In this document: positions 5,901-6,729 of the stretch, piece by piece
Numbering within the stretch: position 1 is the stretch's first letter
Layout of the letters: each line of letters opens with the position of its first letter
Assembly (NCBI GenBank): GCA_964551815.1
Contig: CAZKEL010000082.1
Coordinates: forward strand, 1 to 6,729
Reading direction: 5' to 3'
From: D37C17 sp964551815
GTDB taxonomy: Bacteria; Fidelibacterota; Marinisomatia; SCGC-AAA003-L08; D37C17
Length of the DNA stretch: 6,729 nt
Made by a program: the position numbers and the translations under genes
Notes under the pieces: model-generated
What the model saw: only the letters and a program-made list of their open reading frames with translations
Database searches by the model: none
Told to the model about the DNA's origin: nothing

Positions 5901-6375
5901 GGCGGTGCAAATGACTCTGTCCCATGAACCAGGTTTTAATTTTAAACTTACCCATTCTGCATTAGTATCTGACTATAACACCAGTGCTAATCTCACCACC
6001 ATCATTGTGGTAGCTCCCGCAGATGAGAAGCTGTTGACTACAGAAGACAGTTTTGAAATTGACGATATTGTAGTAACCAATAGTACTGAGGCGATACAGG
6101 TCATGAAGCCCATTGCATTTTCGCTCAATCCAGCTTACCCTAACCCTTTCAATGCTGCAACCAATATAGACTTTTCAATCCCAATGGATGGCTACGTGAA
6201 TATCAAAGTATATGATATTGCCGGCAGGGAGATGGCATCCTTAGCTGACAAAGAATTCAACAGCGGATATCATTCCATTATCTGGAATGCAGACCGTTTT
6301 GCCAGCGGAGTGTATTTTTTAAAATTTGCAGCTATGGATTACACTCAGACTCAGAAGCTGATTTTATTGAAATAA
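2983..6375 (+). CDS. Secreted multidomain CotH kinase-like protein with two lamin-tail domains, dockerin pair and type IX sorting domain
   Basis: A complete 1130-residue protein. Domains in order: signal peptide 1-17 (MVKLFTYFLLAMTMLYG); LTD 18-165; chitobiase/HEX_C-type beta domain about 170-250 ('IYYTTNGNVPTSNTILYTGP'); CotH domain about 256-640; beta-repeat-like domain 645-728; second LTD 735-888; dockerin-type loops 895-906 (Asp895/Asn897/Asp899/Asn903/Asp906) and 924-935 (Asp924/Asn926/Asp928/Asp932/Asp935); beta segment 960-1040; type IX (Por) sorting domain 1045-1130 ('AYPNPFN', 'VYDIAGRE', 'SGVYFLKF', 'QKLILLK'). CotH marks include 'HTRDVF' (Arg364, Asp365), 'NGQFWGIYSIREKV' (Glu403), 'DWINWN' (Asp488) and 'WDEDATF' (Asp515, Asp517). 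The last two resemble the catalytic and metal-binding aspartates of CotH atypical kinases, which phosphorylate spore coat proteins in Bacillus. The predicted site is the outer surface. The target and whether it is an active kinase are unknown. It is 20 bases upstream of the VTC gene, an apparent operon. The CotH and sorting domain calls are firm. Confidence 0.9.
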   Translation: MVKLFTYFLLAMTMLYGEVVVNEYSAANLTGYLDNYDYGEDWIELYNTGTSQIDLTGYYLSDNPDEPMKWQIPSGITISGEGYKTFWCSGRDEVSSGHAHTNFKLKQTKATPEHIVFSDPDGNIINDIQIQITQLEHSMGRSSNAAEDWKIFTSPTKGNRNTGLKFSAYTAPPVMSEEAGFHDGAITLEITTEEPDANIYYTTNGNVPTSNTILYTGPINISSTKIIKAIVISPEMDILNSFVTFNTYFIDEEHTLPIISAAANQFTTLLNGNQSLRPHGTIEYFDANGIRKDFGYGEYNKHGQDSWAFPQRSFDYIARDEMGYHDAVHEKLLSLTDRDAFQRLVIRASGDDNYPGIDSSAHTRDVFIQKLANKYDLNVDMRRGDRCVVYANGQFWGIYSIREKVSDSDYTNYYYGQDKYNIQYVMNWGSTWAQYGGSAAISAWNSIKNYTLSNDLSVQSNYDYVASQIDVTSLVDYVLINSFVVCTDWINWNTSVWRGLDPNGSHLKWGFVLWDEDATFNHYINYTNVPDESPQADPCYPEGIYWDPLGVIDILNKLRESDEFNQYYHTRYMDLLNTVFREDVMIPLLEEIENAIAPEMPQHIARWGGNYNEWSSNVRKIKDFIRARIAHFPQGLNECYNLHGPYEITLEVEPAYSGQIDLNSLSLESDDFPWTGNYHGGVDILLNASQTTIFDHWILENHSVSDPYAPSISLMLNEGDVITAVHEPVETTSIVINEINYHSADDFNAEDWVELFNPMNEDISVGNWIFKDDNDEHEFILPENLELAAGEYLVLCRDTSLFKAHFPQVNNYWGNFDFGLSGGGELLRLYDAEGALVDTVQYNDVDPWPSAPDGNGPTLELIDPFADNAFAGTWASSEGNGTPGSFNSVIQIAGDINGDGVVNVADVISLVNVVLTNDYTADADMNGDSIVDVIDIIQLVNLILGNARAEDATIATLLQEEQSISVSADGYIGAVQMTLSHEPGFNFKLTHSALVSDYNTSANLTTIIVVAPADEKLLTTEDSFEIDDIVVTNSTEAIQVMKPIAFSLNPAYPNPFNAATNIDFSIPMDGYVNIKVYDIAGREMASLADKEFNSGYHSIIWNADRFASGVYFLKFAAMDYTQTQKLILLK
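5185..5814 (+). repeat. LTD-dockerin module, copy 2, embedded in the CotH protein
   Basis: Encodes residues 735-944 of the CotH protein. It corresponds to nearly the whole mature part of the small secreted protein (copy 1 at 2127-2780), with conserved 'VINEINYHS', 'CRD', 'TLELIDP' and 'GTPG' blocks. It differs in lacking the Cys pairs of the copy 1 dockerin helices and in being followed by a beta segment and a sorting domain. Confidence 0.75.
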
Positions 6376-6395
6376 TATTTTCCACCTGAAATACA

Positions 6396-6729
6396 ATGGA
6401 ATTAACCAAATCCATCCTTCCGGATTTTGTACCAATTCAATTGAATGAACTCGATAGAGTTCAACTTTTAAACCGGAAAGACACCAAATTTATCTTCAGG
6501 GAGATAGCCCTTCCTGAAATTTTGGAGCGTATTCATCCTCAATATAATATACTGGAAATTGACTGTTATTATTATTTCGAATATGATAACCAATACTTCG
6601 ATACTGATGATCTATTGCTTTATACGCAACATCATAATGAAAAGCGGAAAAGGTATAAAGTGCGTTTTAGAAAATACTCTCCCACAAATAAACAATATTT
6701 TGAGATAAAAATAAAAACCAATAAAAACA
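6396..6729 (+). CDS. VTC-domain polyphosphate polymerase-like protein, N-terminal part (cut by window end)
   Basis: The reading frame opens at ATG 6396 and runs off the right edge after 111 full codons. The sequence matches the VTC domain (triphosphate tunnel fold) of bacterial 'polyphosphate polymerase domain' proteins. Visible marks are 'LLNRKDTKFIF' (24-34; Arg27, Lys28, Lys31), 'YFDTDDLLLYTQHHNEKRKR' (67-86), 'KVRFRKY' (88-94; Lys88, Arg90, Arg92) and 'YFEIKIKTNK' (101-110; Glu103, Lys105). In this fold such alternating basic residues line the tunnel that binds polyphosphate, and the acidic ones bind metal. Eukaryotic Vtc4 makes polyphosphate from ATP. There is no signal peptide, so it acts in the cytoplasm or at the inner face of the membrane. 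It starts 20 bases after the CotH stop without a clear Shine-Dalgarno, suggesting co-transcription and perhaps translational coupling. Catalytic residues beyond 111 cannot be checked. Confidence 0.82.
   Translation, partial: MELTKSILPDFVPIQLNELDRVQLLNRKDTKFIFREIALPEILERIHPQYNILEIDCYYYFEYDNQYFDTDDLLLYTQHHNEKRKRYKVRFRKYSPTNKQYFEIKIKTNKN

Noticed and set aside
2983..6375. Possibility that the two LTDs and dockerin loops indicate a cellulosome component or carbohydrate enzyme
   Set aside because: No glycoside hydrolase, carbohydrate-binding module or separate cohesin is seen; the chitobiase-type domain is a structural beta domain found in many secreted proteins.
1..6729. CRISPR array, tRNA, rRNA, insertion sequence or phage genes
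   Set aside because: Read for regularly spaced repeats, tRNA-like cloverleaf segments, transposase or integrase motifs and terminal repeats; none found.

Overview
The window most likely comes from a member of the FCB group, with Candidatus Marinimicrobia (SAR406 / Neomarinimicrobiota) the best fit. This placement rests on protein architecture recognised from memory, not on a search. The long secreted protein ends in dockerin-type EF-hands, a short beta-rich segment and a 'YPNPFN...SGVYFLK...QKLILLK' type IX secretion (Por) sorting domain, a combination I associate with that phylum. The DNA is moderately AT-rich. Shine-Dalgarno signals vary: good for two genes, weak or absent for the others. 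There is no RNA gene, insertion sequence, CRISPR array or phage gene, and no gene-free stretch longer than 300 bases.

Layout. Positions 1-195 hold the 3' end of a voltage-gated ion channel gene with a Cys-rich zinc-ribbon-like tail. After a 99-base gap with a TATAAT box and a small hairpin comes a complete KAS III (FabH-like) condensing enzyme (295-1263) with an intact Cys-His-Asn triad. Its stop codon directly abuts the stop of a convergent YhhN/TMEM86-family membrane protein (1959 to 1264), a likely lysoplasmalogenase that starts at TTG behind a strong Shine-Dalgarno. These three genes look like housekeeping or lipid/membrane functions with no obvious link to what follows.

From about 2000 rightwards there is a secreted-protein locus. 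A small secreted protein (2061-2798) consists of a signal peptide, one lamin-tail domain (LTD) and a pair of dockerin-like calcium loops. After a 184-base gap with its own promoter candidate comes a 1130-residue multidomain protein (2983-6375): signal peptide, LTD, chitobiase-type beta domain, CotH kinase-like domain, beta-repeat domain, second LTD, dockerin pair, beta segment, type IX sorting domain. Twenty bases after its stop starts a VTC-domain polyphosphate polymerase-like protein (6396 to the window end, truncated).

The most interesting point is the secreted CotH-type atypical kinase in apparent operon with a triphosphate-tunnel polyphosphate polymerase. The small upstream LTD-dockerin protein is a stand-alone paralogue of a module inside the CotH protein. 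I recall CotH/VTC neighbours (often with a DUF4956 membrane protein) in other bacteria, so the pairing itself is probably not new. Its function is unresolved as far as I know, and the surface-exported CotH with a satellite LTD protein is the less familiar part.
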